This document shows positions 1-7,861 of a stretch of 11,878 bases of DNA, in pieces. Where the stretch lies: NCBI GenBank assembly GCA_963934855.1, contig CAWWAC010000035.1, positions 1 through 11,878 of the forward strand, in the 5' to 3' direction. The DNA is from MAG-120531 sp963934855. Lineage in GTDB: Bacteria > Bacteroidota > Bacteroidia > Flavobacteriales > Flavobacteriaceae. Below the pieces are notes generated by a model that searched no databases, was not told the origin of the DNA, and worked only from the letters and a program-made list of their open reading frames with translations. Both the position numbers and the translations under genes were made by a program. Numbering within the stretch: position 1 is the stretch's first letter; every line of letters starts with the position of its first letter.

Positions 1-2435
1 TAGTGATAGCAGCAGAACGCGTGCCTATAACGGTTAAAAAGGATACCCTAGAATTTAATGCTAGTTCTTTTAAAACTAGGCCAGACGCAACGGTAGAAGA
101 GGTGCTTAGAAAACTACCAGGAGTGGCTATAGATGCCAACGGAACCATTACTGTAAATGGACAGCAGGTAGATCAGGTACTGGTGAATGGTCAGGTGTTT
201 TTTAGCAAAGATCCAAAGGTAGCTACTAAAAGTTTGCCTAAAGATATTATTGATAAAATTCAAATTACCAATACCAAAACCAAAACAGAGGAACGAACTG
301 GAGACGACGCTCAGAGTGAAAATAAGACAATAAACCTCACTATTAGGGAAGATAAGAATAAGGGTTATTTGGCCCGAATATCTGGGGGCTATGGAACAGA
401 TGAACGTTACCAAGCCAATGGATTAATTAATTATTTTAACAACAATAAAAGGGTGAGCGTGCTTGCTAGCAGCAATAATATTAACAATGCAGGCTTTTCC
501 TATGATGAGGTTTTTGATATGCTTGGCGGCGGAGGTTCTACCAGACGCGGTTTTGGAGGGGGTGGTTTTGACGTAGGTGGTATAAACTTTGGTTTTGGAC
601 AAGGAATTTCTACTTCTTCTACACTAGGAGCTAGCTTTGCAGATGCTGAAAAAGGAAAATATGAAGTAGAAGGAAATCATTTTTTCTCCTATTCAGATTC
701 TTATAATGATGAGGCCTCTTTTAGGGAGAATATTCTGCCAGATAGAAGGTTCTTTACAGAGAGAACCTCTAGATTTAAAGGAACAAACCAAAACAACAAA
801 GGGAGTGCAGATTTAGAATTTAACCTTAATAAAAATTTAATTATTAGTTTTGAGCCAAACATTAATGTGGGGAATACTACCACAAATAATGACCAAAACA
901 CTTTGTCTAAAGACGCATTAGGCGCTCTTATTAACTCTAATAGGGTAAAGACAGCCAACAGATCTAACCTAAGGAGTTTCTCTAACCAATTTAGTCTCTT
1001 TCAAAAACTAGATACCATTGGGGGATACGTTTCTTTAGATTTCGATGTGTCACAGAACAAAAATGAAAGCCTTACTAGTTTAAATTCTTTAAGAAAAATC
1101 TACGCTAACAATGAAGTAGAAGAAACTGTTTTAGACCAAGAAAAGATCTCGGACAATCTGACCAATGCCTATAACCTTGATTTTGAATACAGAAAAGCAC
1201 TTTCAAAGGATATATTTATTCAGGCCGGCATGGAGTACGACGTAAGTACAAGAGAGAATAAATTATCAGTATATGATTACGATTTAGCAAGTGCAGCCTA
1301 TGCTAATTTTAATAATGTGCAGAGTTCAGACTTCACTTTTAAAACCATCCAAAGAACCCCATCTATAGGACTGAGGAATAACAGTGAAAAATGGCGTTTA
1401 AGACTCAGTGCAAGCTATACAGATGTTACTTTAAACAATGAAGATTTTTTACAAAATTTAGACTTCTCAAAATCTTACAGCAAGCTCCTTTTAAATTTAT
1501 ACAGCCGCTATAGCCTTGGAAAAAACAAGAGTCTAAGCCTGCGATATTCCAACAACTTAGATCTGCCTAATATTACTCAGTTACAGCCGGTTCCTAACTT
1601 AAATAACCCCCTAAATATTGTCATAGGAAATCCAGATTTGGATCCTGCTTTAAATCACTCAGTAGGATTTAATTACAATAATTACAATTGGAGAGAACGC
1701 TCTGGTATTTTTGTGTATGCAGGGGCCACTTTTACAGACAACAGGGTGAGTGCAGTGACCACTACAGACGAGAGCTTCTTAAGAAACACCACTTTTACTA
1801 ACGTAAACGGTAATTACAACGGATATTTTGGAGTGGGGTATTCAAAACAAATTAAGAAGGACAGTCTGTACATGATGAACCTCAATATTAGACCTAATGC
1901 CAATTTTTCTAAGAACGTAGGCTTTTCTAACGGTGAACTGTTAAAGACCACCTCTTATAGTCTCTCTCCTTCTGTGTCTACCTCTATTAATTTTAACGAG
2001 AAGTTTCAGATAGAGCCAGGCTACAGCCTTGGCTACTCTAAGAGCACATATAATTTAAAAAACATTCCAGAAGTATCTATTTTAAACCACAATGCCACGC
2101 TTAAGACCACCACTTTTTGGCCAGAAAATCTGGTTTGGGGAAATGATGTTACCTACAGTTACAACCCAAATGTAGGGCCAGGATTTGATAAGAATGCTTT
2201 TTTCTGGAATATGAGTATAGGGGTTCAAATGTTTAAAGATACTGCTACATTAAAACTTCTAGCTTATGATATTTTAAACCAAAACATCAATACCAGAAGA
2301 ACTACAGCAGAAGACTATATAGAAGATTTTCAAGGAACGGTACTCCAGCAGTATTTTATGCTTAGTTTTAGTTTAAAGGTAGATAAGTTTGGAGGTCAAA
2401 AACCAGGAGATAATTCTGTGAGAATGTATAGATAG
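1..2435 (+). CDS. TonB-dependent-receptor-like outer membrane beta-barrel protein, 5'-truncated by the window edge
   Basis: The reading frame is already open at base 1, so this is the C-terminal 810 residues of a longer protein. The missing part probably holds a signal peptide and a carboxypeptidase-regulatory-like (CNA-B-type) domain, as in relatives. Counting from the GTG at position 3, residues 1-115 form a plug-like domain: a segment ending in LRKLPGV, then VNGQQVDQVLVNGQVFF and a K-rich stretch ending in NKTINLTIRED. This pattern is typical of the Bacteroidota outer-membrane beta-barrel family (OMP_b-brl_3 type). From about residue 122 onward the sequence is alternating aromatic and polar strands with Asn-rich turns, consistent with a 22-strand-like barrel. 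A Gly-rich segment (about 174-200) probably forms a loop. The cargo cannot be told: no SusD partner or GLPGLI-type neighbour is visible downstream. The gene ends at a TAG 72 bp before a strong hairpin. Family assignment is confident; substrate is unknown. Confidence 0.9.
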   Translation, partial: VIAAERVPITVKKDTLEFNASSFKTRPDATVEEVLRKLPGVAIDANGTITVNGQQVDQVLVNGQVFFSKDPKVATKSLPKDIIDKIQITNTKTKTEERTGDDAQSENKTINLTIREDKNKGYLARISGGYGTDERYQANGLINYFNNNKRVSVLASSNNINNAGFSYDEVFDMLGGGGSTRRGFGGGGFDVGGINFGFGQGISTSSTLGASFADAEKGKYEVEGNHFFSYSDSYNDEASFRENILPDRRFFTERTSRFKGTNQNNKGSADLEFNLNKNLIISFEPNINVGNTTTNNDQNTLSKDALGALINSNRVKTANRSNLRSFSNQFSLFQKLDTIGGYVSLDFDVSQNKNESLTSLNSLRKIYANNEVEETVLDQEKISDNLTNAYNLDFEYRKALSKDIFIQAGMEYDVSTRENKLSVYDYDLASAAYANFNNVQSSDFTFKTIQRTPSIGLRNNSEKWRLRLSASYTDVTLNNEDFLQNLDFSKSYSKLLLNLYSRYSLGKNKSLSLRYSNNLDLPNITQLQPVPNLNNPLNIVIGNPDLDPALNHSVGFNYNNYNWRERSGIFVYAGATFTDNRVSAVTTTDESFLRNTTFTNVNGNYNGYFGVGYSKQIKKDSLYMMNLNIRPNANFSKNVGFSNGELLKTTSYSLSPSVSTSINFNEKFQIEPGYSLGYSKSTYNLKNIPEVSILNHNATLKTTTFWPENLVWGNDVTYSYNPNVGPGFDKNAFFWNMSIGVQMFKDTATLKLLAYDILNQNINTRRTTAEDYIEDFQGTVLQQYFMLSFSLKVDKFGGQKPGDNSVRMYR

Positions 2436-2506
2436 TATTTTGTTGATATTAAGAATGCACTTAGTTATATAAAATTAAGCCCACACGCAACAGCTAACTA
2501 TTCTCT

Positions 2507-2547
2507 AAAAATAAAGAGGTGCTTTTTAAAGCTGCCCCTTTATTTTT
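2507..2547. terminator. bidirectional hairpin terminator between convergent genes
   Basis: The left arm (2507-2519, A-rich ending in GAGG) pairs with 2535-2547 (CCCC then T-rich), with a single A/C mismatch. The top of the stem continues as GC/GC plus T/A pairs (2521-2532) around a tiny loop, after a small internal bulge. Flanking A and T tracts make it look like an intrinsic terminator from either direction. It ends the outer-membrane protein transcript and includes the last codons of the merR-like gene on the other strand. Confidence 0.65.
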
Positions 2548-2852
2548 AAAAGCTCCTCTTTTACATTTTCTAGTCTTTTTATCAGATCAAGATTGTCTAA
2601 AGTTTTGTTTTTAGAAACTTTTAAATGGGCTTTAGCACCCACTAAGGTGTATCCTTTTTCTTTTACTAAATGGTAAATGACCCCCATATTTTTAACATCT
2701 TCTGGGGTAAATTTTCTATTACCCTTAGCGTTTTTTTTTGGTGTAAGGATATCAAAAGTATTTTCCCAAAAACGAATGAGAGAGGTGTTTACCTCAAAAG
2801 CCTTTGCCACTTCACCAATGCTGTAATATCTTTTATCTGGTAGGGGTAACAT
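2526..2852 (-). CDS. MerR-family transcriptional regulator, short form
   Basis: This 108-residue protein has an N-terminal MerR-type winged helix-turn-helix: YYSIGEVAKAF (9-19) and VNTSLIRFWE (21-30) form the helix-turn-helix, and the GNRKFTPEDV segment (44-53) is the wing. A C-terminal helix (about 86-106, rich in K, E and L) is the probable antiparallel coiled-coil dimerisation helix. No effector-binding domain follows and no cysteine is present, so metal or thiol sensing of the classical MerR kind is unlikely; the signal is unknown. The ATG overlaps the stop codon of the upstream M23 peptidase gene by one base (TAATG), implying translational coupling and co-expression. Its natural target could be its own operon, where a dyad lies in the promoter spacer (3883-3893); that is inference. 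The 3' end lies within the convergent terminator hairpin. The family call is firm. Confidence 0.93.
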   Translation of the reverse strand: MLPLPDKRYYSIGEVAKAFEVNTSLIRFWENTFDILTPKKNAKGNRKFTPEDVKNMGVIYHLVKEKGYTLVGAKAHLKVSKNKTLDNLDLIKRLENVKEELLKIKGQL

Positions 2853-3829
2853 TAGTCTAATGATTGATTTTCTTGATTGGCAAAACGCAGTAGGTTTTCA
2901 AATTCTTTAGGACTTAGCGTTCCAGTATAGAAATTTATAGGATTAATTCGCTGTTTGTCTTTCCATACTTCATAATGTAAGTGTGGCCCTTCTGAGCGTC
3001 CTGTGCTCCCTACATATCCTATAATGTCTCCTCTTTTAACTCTTTGTCCTCTTCTTGCATTGTATTGGCTTAGGTGGGCGTAAATAGTAATATACCCAAA
3101 GCCGTGTTCTATTCTAATGTGCTTTCCAAAGCCAGTAGCGTTATTGTCTGCTCTAGAAATACGTCCATTTCCTGTAGCGTAAATAGGGGTGCCTCTTGGG
3201 GCTGTAAAATCCATACCCCAGTGTTTTTTTCGCACCTTATTAAAAGGGTCAGAACGCCACCCAAAGCCAGAAGCCATTCTAGTTAAATCTTGTGTAGAGA
3301 TAGGTTGAATAGATGGGATAGCAGACAATAATGCTTCTTTTTCAGAAGCTAAAGTGCTAATCTCATCTAATGACTTAGACTGAACTACTAGTTGTTTTTG
3401 TAGGATATCTAGTTTTTTTGCTGTGGCAGTAATCAGTTCAGAGTACTCATACCCCTCTAGAGGCTTATATCTGTTTAAACCACCAAAACCAGCTTTTCTT
3501 TGTGCCTCTGGAATAGGGTTTGCCTCAAAATATACCCTGTAAATGGTATTGTCTCTACTTTCAATATTGTCTAAAACCAAAGCTGCTTGGTTCATTTTTT
3601 TATTGAGCTGCTCAAATTGGAATTCCAAATTTAAAAGCTCTCTAGACAGGCTTAATTCTCTTGGGGTATTGACTAGTGAGGTATTTAATAAGAACAGCAA
3701 GCCTATCATACCAAAGAGGAAAGAAGCCAAAATAAATAGCATCAATTTTTTTAGACGCGTAGTTTTCTTATCCGCAATTTTGCGGTAAGAGAGCGTCTCT
3801 GAGTCGTAATAGTATTTTACATTAGACAT
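2852..3829 (-). CDS. membrane-anchored M23 (LytM-type) peptidoglycan endopeptidase
   Basis: This 325-residue protein has a basic cytoplasmic N-terminus, one transmembrane helix (about 29-48), an extracytoplasmic coiled-coil-prone linker (about 58-92 and 130-165) and a C-terminal M23 metallopeptidase domain (about 187-300). The zinc ligands are visible as HxxxD (H203, D207) and H285 of the HLH motif. H252 (in YAHLS) and H283 match the two catalytic histidines of LytM. All key residues are present, so it should be active rather than a degenerate activator such as EnvC. The expected role is cleavage of peptide cross-links in periplasmic peptidoglycan while tethered to the inner membrane. It is the first gene of an operon with the merR-like gene and is divergent from alaS. 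The start ATG fits a promoter about 47 bp upstream. Exact substrate bond and physiological role (elongation, division or envelope repair) are not readable here. Confidence 0.93.
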   Translation of the reverse strand: MSNVKYYYDSETLSYRKIADKKTTRLKKLMLFILASFLFGMIGLLFLLNTSLVNTPRELSLSRELLNLEFQFEQLNKKMNQAALVLDNIESRDNTIYRVYFEANPIPEAQRKAGFGGLNRYKPLEGYEYSELITATAKKLDILQKQLVVQSKSLDEISTLASEKEALLSAIPSIQPISTQDLTRMASGFGWRSDPFNKVRKKHWGMDFTAPRGTPIYATGNGRISRADNNATGFGKHIRIEHGFGYITIYAHLSQYNARRGQRVKRGDIIGYVGSTGRSEGPHLHYEVWKDKQRINPINFYTGTLSPKEFENLLRFANQENQSLD

Positions 3830-3875
3830 CTGTAGAAATTATGCTATTTTTGTGCTGTTATTAGTAGCTTCAAAA

Positions 3876-3906
3876 CAAATATAAACATTGTTTTTCTATC
3901 CCCTAA
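3876..3906 (-). promoter_or_regulatory. Bacteroidota-type promoter of the M23-merR operon
   Basis: On the minus strand, TATATTTG (complement of 3876-3883) matches the Bacteroidota -7 consensus TAnnTTTG exactly. A TTA (complement of 3904-3906), one base from the TTG -33 consensus, lies 20 bp upstream of it. Transcription would begin near 3869-3871, giving a leader of about 40 nt before the ATG at 3829. Confidence 0.5.
3883..3893. promoter_or_regulatory. candidate MerR operator dyad in promoter spacer
   Basis: AAACATTGTTT is a perfect 5-bp inverted repeat around a central T. It sits between the -7 and -33 elements of the minus-strand promoter, where MerR-family proteins normally bind. A short AT-rich dyad can occur by chance, so the link to the MerR-like protein encoded downstream is inference. 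Confidence 0.22.
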
Positions 3907-3910
3907 TTTT

Positions 3911-3941
3911 TTAGAAAAACCTTAAGATTTGTTTATTTTGC
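3911..3941 (+). promoter_or_regulatory. weak candidate promoter for alaS
   Basis: TTA at 3911-3913 is followed after 20 bp by TATTTTGC at 3934-3941, an imperfect match to TAnnTTTG. Position is sensible: the transcript would start about 45 nt before the alaS ATG. A second exact TAnnTTTG (TATTTTTG, 3845-3852) lies further upstream with only a poor -33 element, so the true start site is uncertain. Confidence 0.22.
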
Positions 3942-3993
3942 ATTTGAGTATTAAACAGTGAGCTACAAGGGAATGAAATGATAATAAGTGCCT

Positions 3994-6633
3994 ATGAAAT
4001 CTCAAGATATTAGAGCTGAGTTTTTAAATTTTTTTAAAGAAAAAAATCACAGAATAGTCCCTTCATCTCCTATGGTGATTAAGGATGATCCCACCCTGAT
4101 GTTTACCAACGCAGGGATGAACCCTTTTAAGCCTTATTTCTTAGGAAATACCCATCCCAATGACCAGCGAGTAGCAGATACTCAAAAATGTCTTAGGGTT
4201 AGTGGAAAGCACAATGATTTGGAAGAAGTAGGAAAAGATACTTACCACCACACCATGTTTGAAATGTTAGGGAATTGGAGTTTTGGAATTCCTAAGAATG
4301 ACACTGAAGGATATTTTAAAAAAGAGGCTATTAGTTGGGCATGGGAATTGCTTACAGGCGTTTTTAAAATTGATCCCTCCTGGCTTTATGTGACTGTTTT
4401 TGAGGGGTCTAAAGATTCAGACCAATTAGAAATGGATGCTGAAGCCCTATCTTTATGGAAAAAAATTGTACCTGAATCTCAGATTTTATTTGGAAATAAA
4501 AAAGATAATTTTTGGGAAATGGGAGACCAAGGACCTTGCGGGCCTTGTTCTGAAATTCATATTGATATTCGCTCTGTAGCAGAAAAAGAAAAAATTTCTG
4601 GGGCTAGCTTAGTGAATATGGATCACCCGCATGTAGTGGAGATTTGGAACTTGGTATTTATGCAGTTTAATAGAAAAGCCAATGGAATTCTTGAGCCGTT
4701 ACCAGCCAAGCATGTAGACACAGGAATGGGCTTTGAGCGCCTTTGTATGGTGTTACAAGGCGTCCAGTCCAATTATGACACAGATGTTTTTACTCCTATA
4801 ATAAAGGAAATTGAAATTATTAGTGGCGCTACTTACGGCTATACAGAAACAACAGATATTGCCTTTAGGGTGATAGCAGATCATATAAGAGCCGTTGCTT
4901 TCTCAATTGCAGACGGACAATTGCCTAATAATAATGGTGCTGGTTATGTCATTAGAAGAATTCTCAGAAGGGCTATCCGTTATGGTTTTACCTTTTTAGA
5001 CAGCAAGCAGCCCTTTATGTTTAAGCTGGTTAATGTACTCTCCAGAACCATGGGAGATTCTTTTCCAGAGCTGGTATTGCAAAAGCAACTCATTGAAAAT
5101 GTGATTAAAGAAGAGGAGCAATCTTTTTTAAGAACGCTAGATCAGGGCTTGCTTTTATTAGACAGCCTCATTCTCACAGCTCATAATAAGGTATTGTCTG
5201 GAGAGAAAGCCTTTGAGTTATATGACACCTATGGTTTTCCTATAGATCTAACAGCACTCATTTTATCTGAACGTGGGTACACATTAGATCAAACTGGTTT
5301 TGAAAGGTCTATGCAGGCGCAAAAACAGCGTTCTAGAGCTGCCTCTGAGGTGGCTAAAGAAGATTGGGTAGTTTTATTAGAAGACGACACCCAGGAGTTT
5401 ATTGGTTATGATTTATTAGAAACCCAAGTAAAGATTGCTAAGTATAGAAAAGTGGTTTCAAAAAAAGAGGGAGAAATGTACCAATTGGTATTTAATCTAA
5501 CTCCTTTTTATCCAGAAGGAGGAGGCCAAGTAGGAGATAAAGGGTACCTGTCTGCCCCAAACGGAGACATTACATATATTATAGACACCAAGAGAGAGAA
5601 CAATGAAATTATTCATTTCTCCTGTACCTTACCAAAAGATTCAAGCCTTTCTTTTAAGGCCTCTGTAGATCAGAGACAAAGGGACAGGACTTCAAAAAAC
5701 CATACAGCTACCCATTTACTGCACCAGGCATTAAGGGCTATTTTAGGAATACATGTAGAGCAAAAAGGATCCGCAGTACACTCTAAATACCTGAGATTTG
5801 ACTTCTCTCATTTTTCTAAAGTGACAGAGCAGCAGCTTTCAGAGATTACACACTATGTGAATGCTAGAATTGAGGCTCATATGCCTTTAGAAGAGAACAG
5901 AAACGTCCCTATTGCTGAGGCAAAAGCCAGTGGTGCTATGGCACTTTTTGGAGAGAAATATGGAGATACGGTAAGAAGTATTCGTTTTGGTGAATCTATT
6001 GAGCTCTGCGGGGGCACTCATGTTAAAAACACAGCAGACATTTGGCAATTTAAGATTAAATCTGAAACGGCAGTAGCCTCTGGAATTAGAAGAATAGAAG
6101 CCATTACAGCAGACGCTGTAAAGGACTATTACCAGCATACAGACCAGACGCTTCAACAAATTTTAGCGCAATTACAAATTCATACTGACCCCCTTGCTGC
6201 CATTACTAAATTGCAGGAAGAGCACCAACAGTTAAAAGTAGCATTTGCCGTATTGCAGAGAGAAAAGGCAGGGGATATTGGCAAAGAATTAAAGGCAGCC
6301 TTTTTAGAGGTAAATGGGGTGCGATTTCTAGCTGCAGAGGTAGCTTTAGACGCTGCAGCCATGAAAGATTTAAGTTTTGAGTTAGGAGCTAACAGTGAAA
6401 ACACGTTTTTATTACTAGGATCTACTCATGAAGATAAGGCCCTACTGAGCTGTTATATATCAAAGGAGTTAGTGGCTCTTAAATCACTCAATGCATCTTT
6501 GATCGTACGTGAACTAGGAAAGTATATTCAAGGGGGGGGTGGTGGCCAAGATTTCTTTGCCACTGCTGGAGGTAAAAACACAGCAGGAATTTTAGAGGCC
6601 ATAGCACACGCCAAGGATTATGTAAGTGCATAA
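3994..6633 (+). CDS. alaS: alanyl-tRNA synthetase
   Basis: This 879-residue class II synthetase attaches alanine to tRNA(Ala) in the cytoplasm. The start is taken as the ATG at 3994; the GTG at 3988, two codons earlier and directly after a TAA, is less likely, since MKSQDIRAEFLNFF is the usual N-terminus in this group. The aminoacylation domain (about 1-440) shows PTLMFTNAGM, the EMLGNWSFG segment and TGMGFER (243-249). The GYVIRRILRRAIRYG helix belongs to the tRNA-recognition region. The editing domain carries its zinc ligands H570 and H574 (HTATH) and C672 and H676 (CGGTH), so mischarged Ser/Gly-tRNA(Ala) should be cleared. A coiled coil and the Gly-rich C-Ala/DHHA1 domain (GGGGGQDFFATAGG, from residue 847) complete it. 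Length is normal and no domain is missing. It is divergent from the M23 operon and 133 bp upstream of the GSCFA gene. Confidence 0.98.
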   Translation: MKSQDIRAEFLNFFKEKNHRIVPSSPMVIKDDPTLMFTNAGMNPFKPYFLGNTHPNDQRVADTQKCLRVSGKHNDLEEVGKDTYHHTMFEMLGNWSFGIPKNDTEGYFKKEAISWAWELLTGVFKIDPSWLYVTVFEGSKDSDQLEMDAEALSLWKKIVPESQILFGNKKDNFWEMGDQGPCGPCSEIHIDIRSVAEKEKISGASLVNMDHPHVVEIWNLVFMQFNRKANGILEPLPAKHVDTGMGFERLCMVLQGVQSNYDTDVFTPIIKEIEIISGATYGYTETTDIAFRVIADHIRAVAFSIADGQLPNNNGAGYVIRRILRRAIRYGFTFLDSKQPFMFKLVNVLSRTMGDSFPELVLQKQLIENVIKEEEQSFLRTLDQGLLLLDSLILTAHNKVLSGEKAFELYDTYGFPIDLTALILSERGYTLDQTGFERSMQAQKQRSRAASEVAKEDWVVLLEDDTQEFIGYDLLETQVKIAKYRKVVSKKEGEMYQLVFNLTPFYPEGGGQVGDKGYLSAPNGDITYIIDTKRENNEIIHFSCTLPKDSSLSFKASVDQRQRDRTSKNHTATHLLHQALRAILGIHVEQKGSAVHSKYLRFDFSHFSKVTEQQLSEITHYVNARIEAHMPLEENRNVPIAEAKASGAMALFGEKYGDTVRSIRFGESIELCGGTHVKNTADIWQFKIKSETAVASGIRRIEAITADAVKDYYQHTDQTLQQILAQLQIHTDPLAAITKLQEEHQQLKVAFAVLQREKAGDIGKELKAAFLEVNGVRFLAAEVALDAAAMKDLSFELGANSENTFLLLGSTHEDKALLSCYISKELVALKSLNASLIVRELGKYIQGGGGGQDFFATAGGKNTAGILEAIAHAKDYVSA

Positions 6634-6766
6634 TTAAATAAAGGCAGATGAAGCATAATAAAAGCTTAGATCATATCTACTAAAATAAACTGCCTATTTG
6701 GTTTAGAGATAGCAATTGGAGAATGTTTTAAATCTATGTGATTATTAGATTAATACAAAGTAATAT

Positions 6767-7801
6767 ATGGAATTTCAAACAAAAATGAGCATTCCCCCTT
6801 CCCAGACTCCAATAGATTACCACAGTAAAATATTGTTGATGGGATCTTGCTTTAGTGACCATATGGCTACAAAATTTGAGCAGGCTCAGTTTCAGTGCTT
6901 GGCCAATCCTTTTGGTGTGGTTTTTCACCCCATGGCTTTGGCTTCACTTTTTAAGAGGGCAGCTGCTCAGGAGTTTTTTGTGGTGTCAGATCTTTTCTTT
7001 AGCCAAGATGCTTGGCATTCTTTTTATTTTCACTCTTCTCTGAGTCATCCTTCCAAAGAGGAAGTGCTTAAAAAGGCCAACCAAGCCTTAGGCTTACTAT
7101 ATGAGTTTTTAACGAGCGCCACTCATATATACGTTACTTTGGGTACTGCTTGGGGGTATATATTAAAAAAAAATCCAGATTTTTGGGTGGCAAATTGTCA
7201 CAAGCAATCCGCTTCTATTTTTGACAAAAAACTGGCAAGTCCTTTAGAAATAGCAGCTGCTTTAGATCAAATTCAAGAGAGTATTAACTTTCTAAATCCT
7301 AACGCCCAGCTGTTTTTTACGGTCTCTCCAGTTCGTCATTTAAAAGATGGTTTTGTAGAGAATAATAGAAGCAAAGCCCAACTAATTCAGGGAGTACACA
7401 CACATATTGAAAATGAAAATACTGCTTTGTCAGTTCACTCTTTAGAATCTATGGCTGCAGCTAAGAACGACACTAAAAGCAAAAAAAAGAGGACAATGGG
7501 CCAAACCCTTTATTTCCCTGCTTATGAAATTCAGATGGACGAGCTAAGAGACTACCGCTTTTACGCTGCAGATATGTTACACCCCAGCCCTTTAGCAGTT
7601 CAATATATTTGGGAGCGCTTTAAAAATTATGCGCTGGCAAGGCATGCCCTTCATACCTTGGAGCAGGTAGAAAAAATACAAAGGGGTTTAAACCACATAC
7701 CTTTTAAGCCTGAGGCCACTGCTCATTTAGCTTTTATAGTAAGCTTACAATCTCAAATAAGTAGTTTACAAAAAGAGTACCCTTGGATGTTTAGGGAATA
7801 G
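6767..7801 (+). CDS. GSCFA-domain protein (SGNH-like hydrolase/esterase fold)
   Basis: This 344-residue protein matches the GSCFA family, named after a motif that appears here as GSCFSDH (26-32). The family is related to SGNH/GDSL hydrolases. S27 is the expected nucleophile, N143 (VANCH) may supply an oxyanion-hole Asn, and D269 with H272 (DMLHPS) matches the terminal DxxH block. The SPVRHLKDG and YEIQMDELRDYRFY stretches are also characteristic. There is no signal peptide or membrane helix, so it is probably cytoplasmic. The true substrate of the family is not established to my knowledge; an acyl- or acetyl-ester is a reasonable guess. It lies 133 bp after alaS on the same strand. No good promoter or terminator is visible between them, so read-through from alaS is possible. 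It converges with the DUF4136 gene after 60 bp. Confidence 0.9.
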   Translation: MEFQTKMSIPPSQTPIDYHSKILLMGSCFSDHMATKFEQAQFQCLANPFGVVFHPMALASLFKRAAAQEFFVVSDLFFSQDAWHSFYFHSSLSHPSKEEVLKKANQALGLLYEFLTSATHIYVTLGTAWGYILKKNPDFWVANCHKQSASIFDKKLASPLEIAAALDQIQESINFLNPNAQLFFTVSPVRHLKDGFVENNRSKAQLIQGVHTHIENENTALSVHSLESMAAAKNDTKSKKKRTMGQTLYFPAYEIQMDELRDYRFYAADMLHPSPLAVQYIWERFKNYALARHALHTLEQVEKIQRGLNHIPFKPEATAHLAFIVSLQSQISSLQKEYPWMFRE

Positions 7802-7861
7802 AATTTTACATTTCATAAAGAGCTTATAGAAGGATTACCTATTTGTCATTAAGATCACTGT

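Noticed and set aside
3845..3852. Exact plus-strand TAnnTTTG (TATTTTTG) as the alaS promoter
   Set aside because: It has only a TTA 20 bp upstream and would give a leader of over 130 nt; the AT-rich sequence makes chance matches common. Kept only as an alternative.
3988..3993. GTG at 3988 as the start of alaS
   Set aside because: It adds only two residues (MP), directly follows an in-frame TAA, and the ATG at 3994 gives the usual AlaS N-terminus.
5887..6404. Minus-strand ORFs inside alaS
   Set aside because: They lie opposite conserved editing and C-terminal domains of AlaS, and their proteins look like random low-complexity translations.
6642..6695. AGGCAG...CTGCCT inverted repeat after alaS as a terminator
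   Set aside because: The arms are six bases and about 42 bases apart, the inner AAGC/GCTT pairing has a nine-base loop, and no clean T-tract follows. Too weak to call.
6855..7043. 62-residue plus-strand hydrophobic ORF inside the GSCFA gene
   Set aside because: Its hydrophobicity comes from reading Phe/Leu-rich codons out of frame, and the GSCFA frame carries the conserved motifs.
7802..7861. Terminator between the convergent GSCFA and DUF4136 genes
   Set aside because: I could not find a hairpin with a convincing stem in these 60 bases, although termination is expected here.
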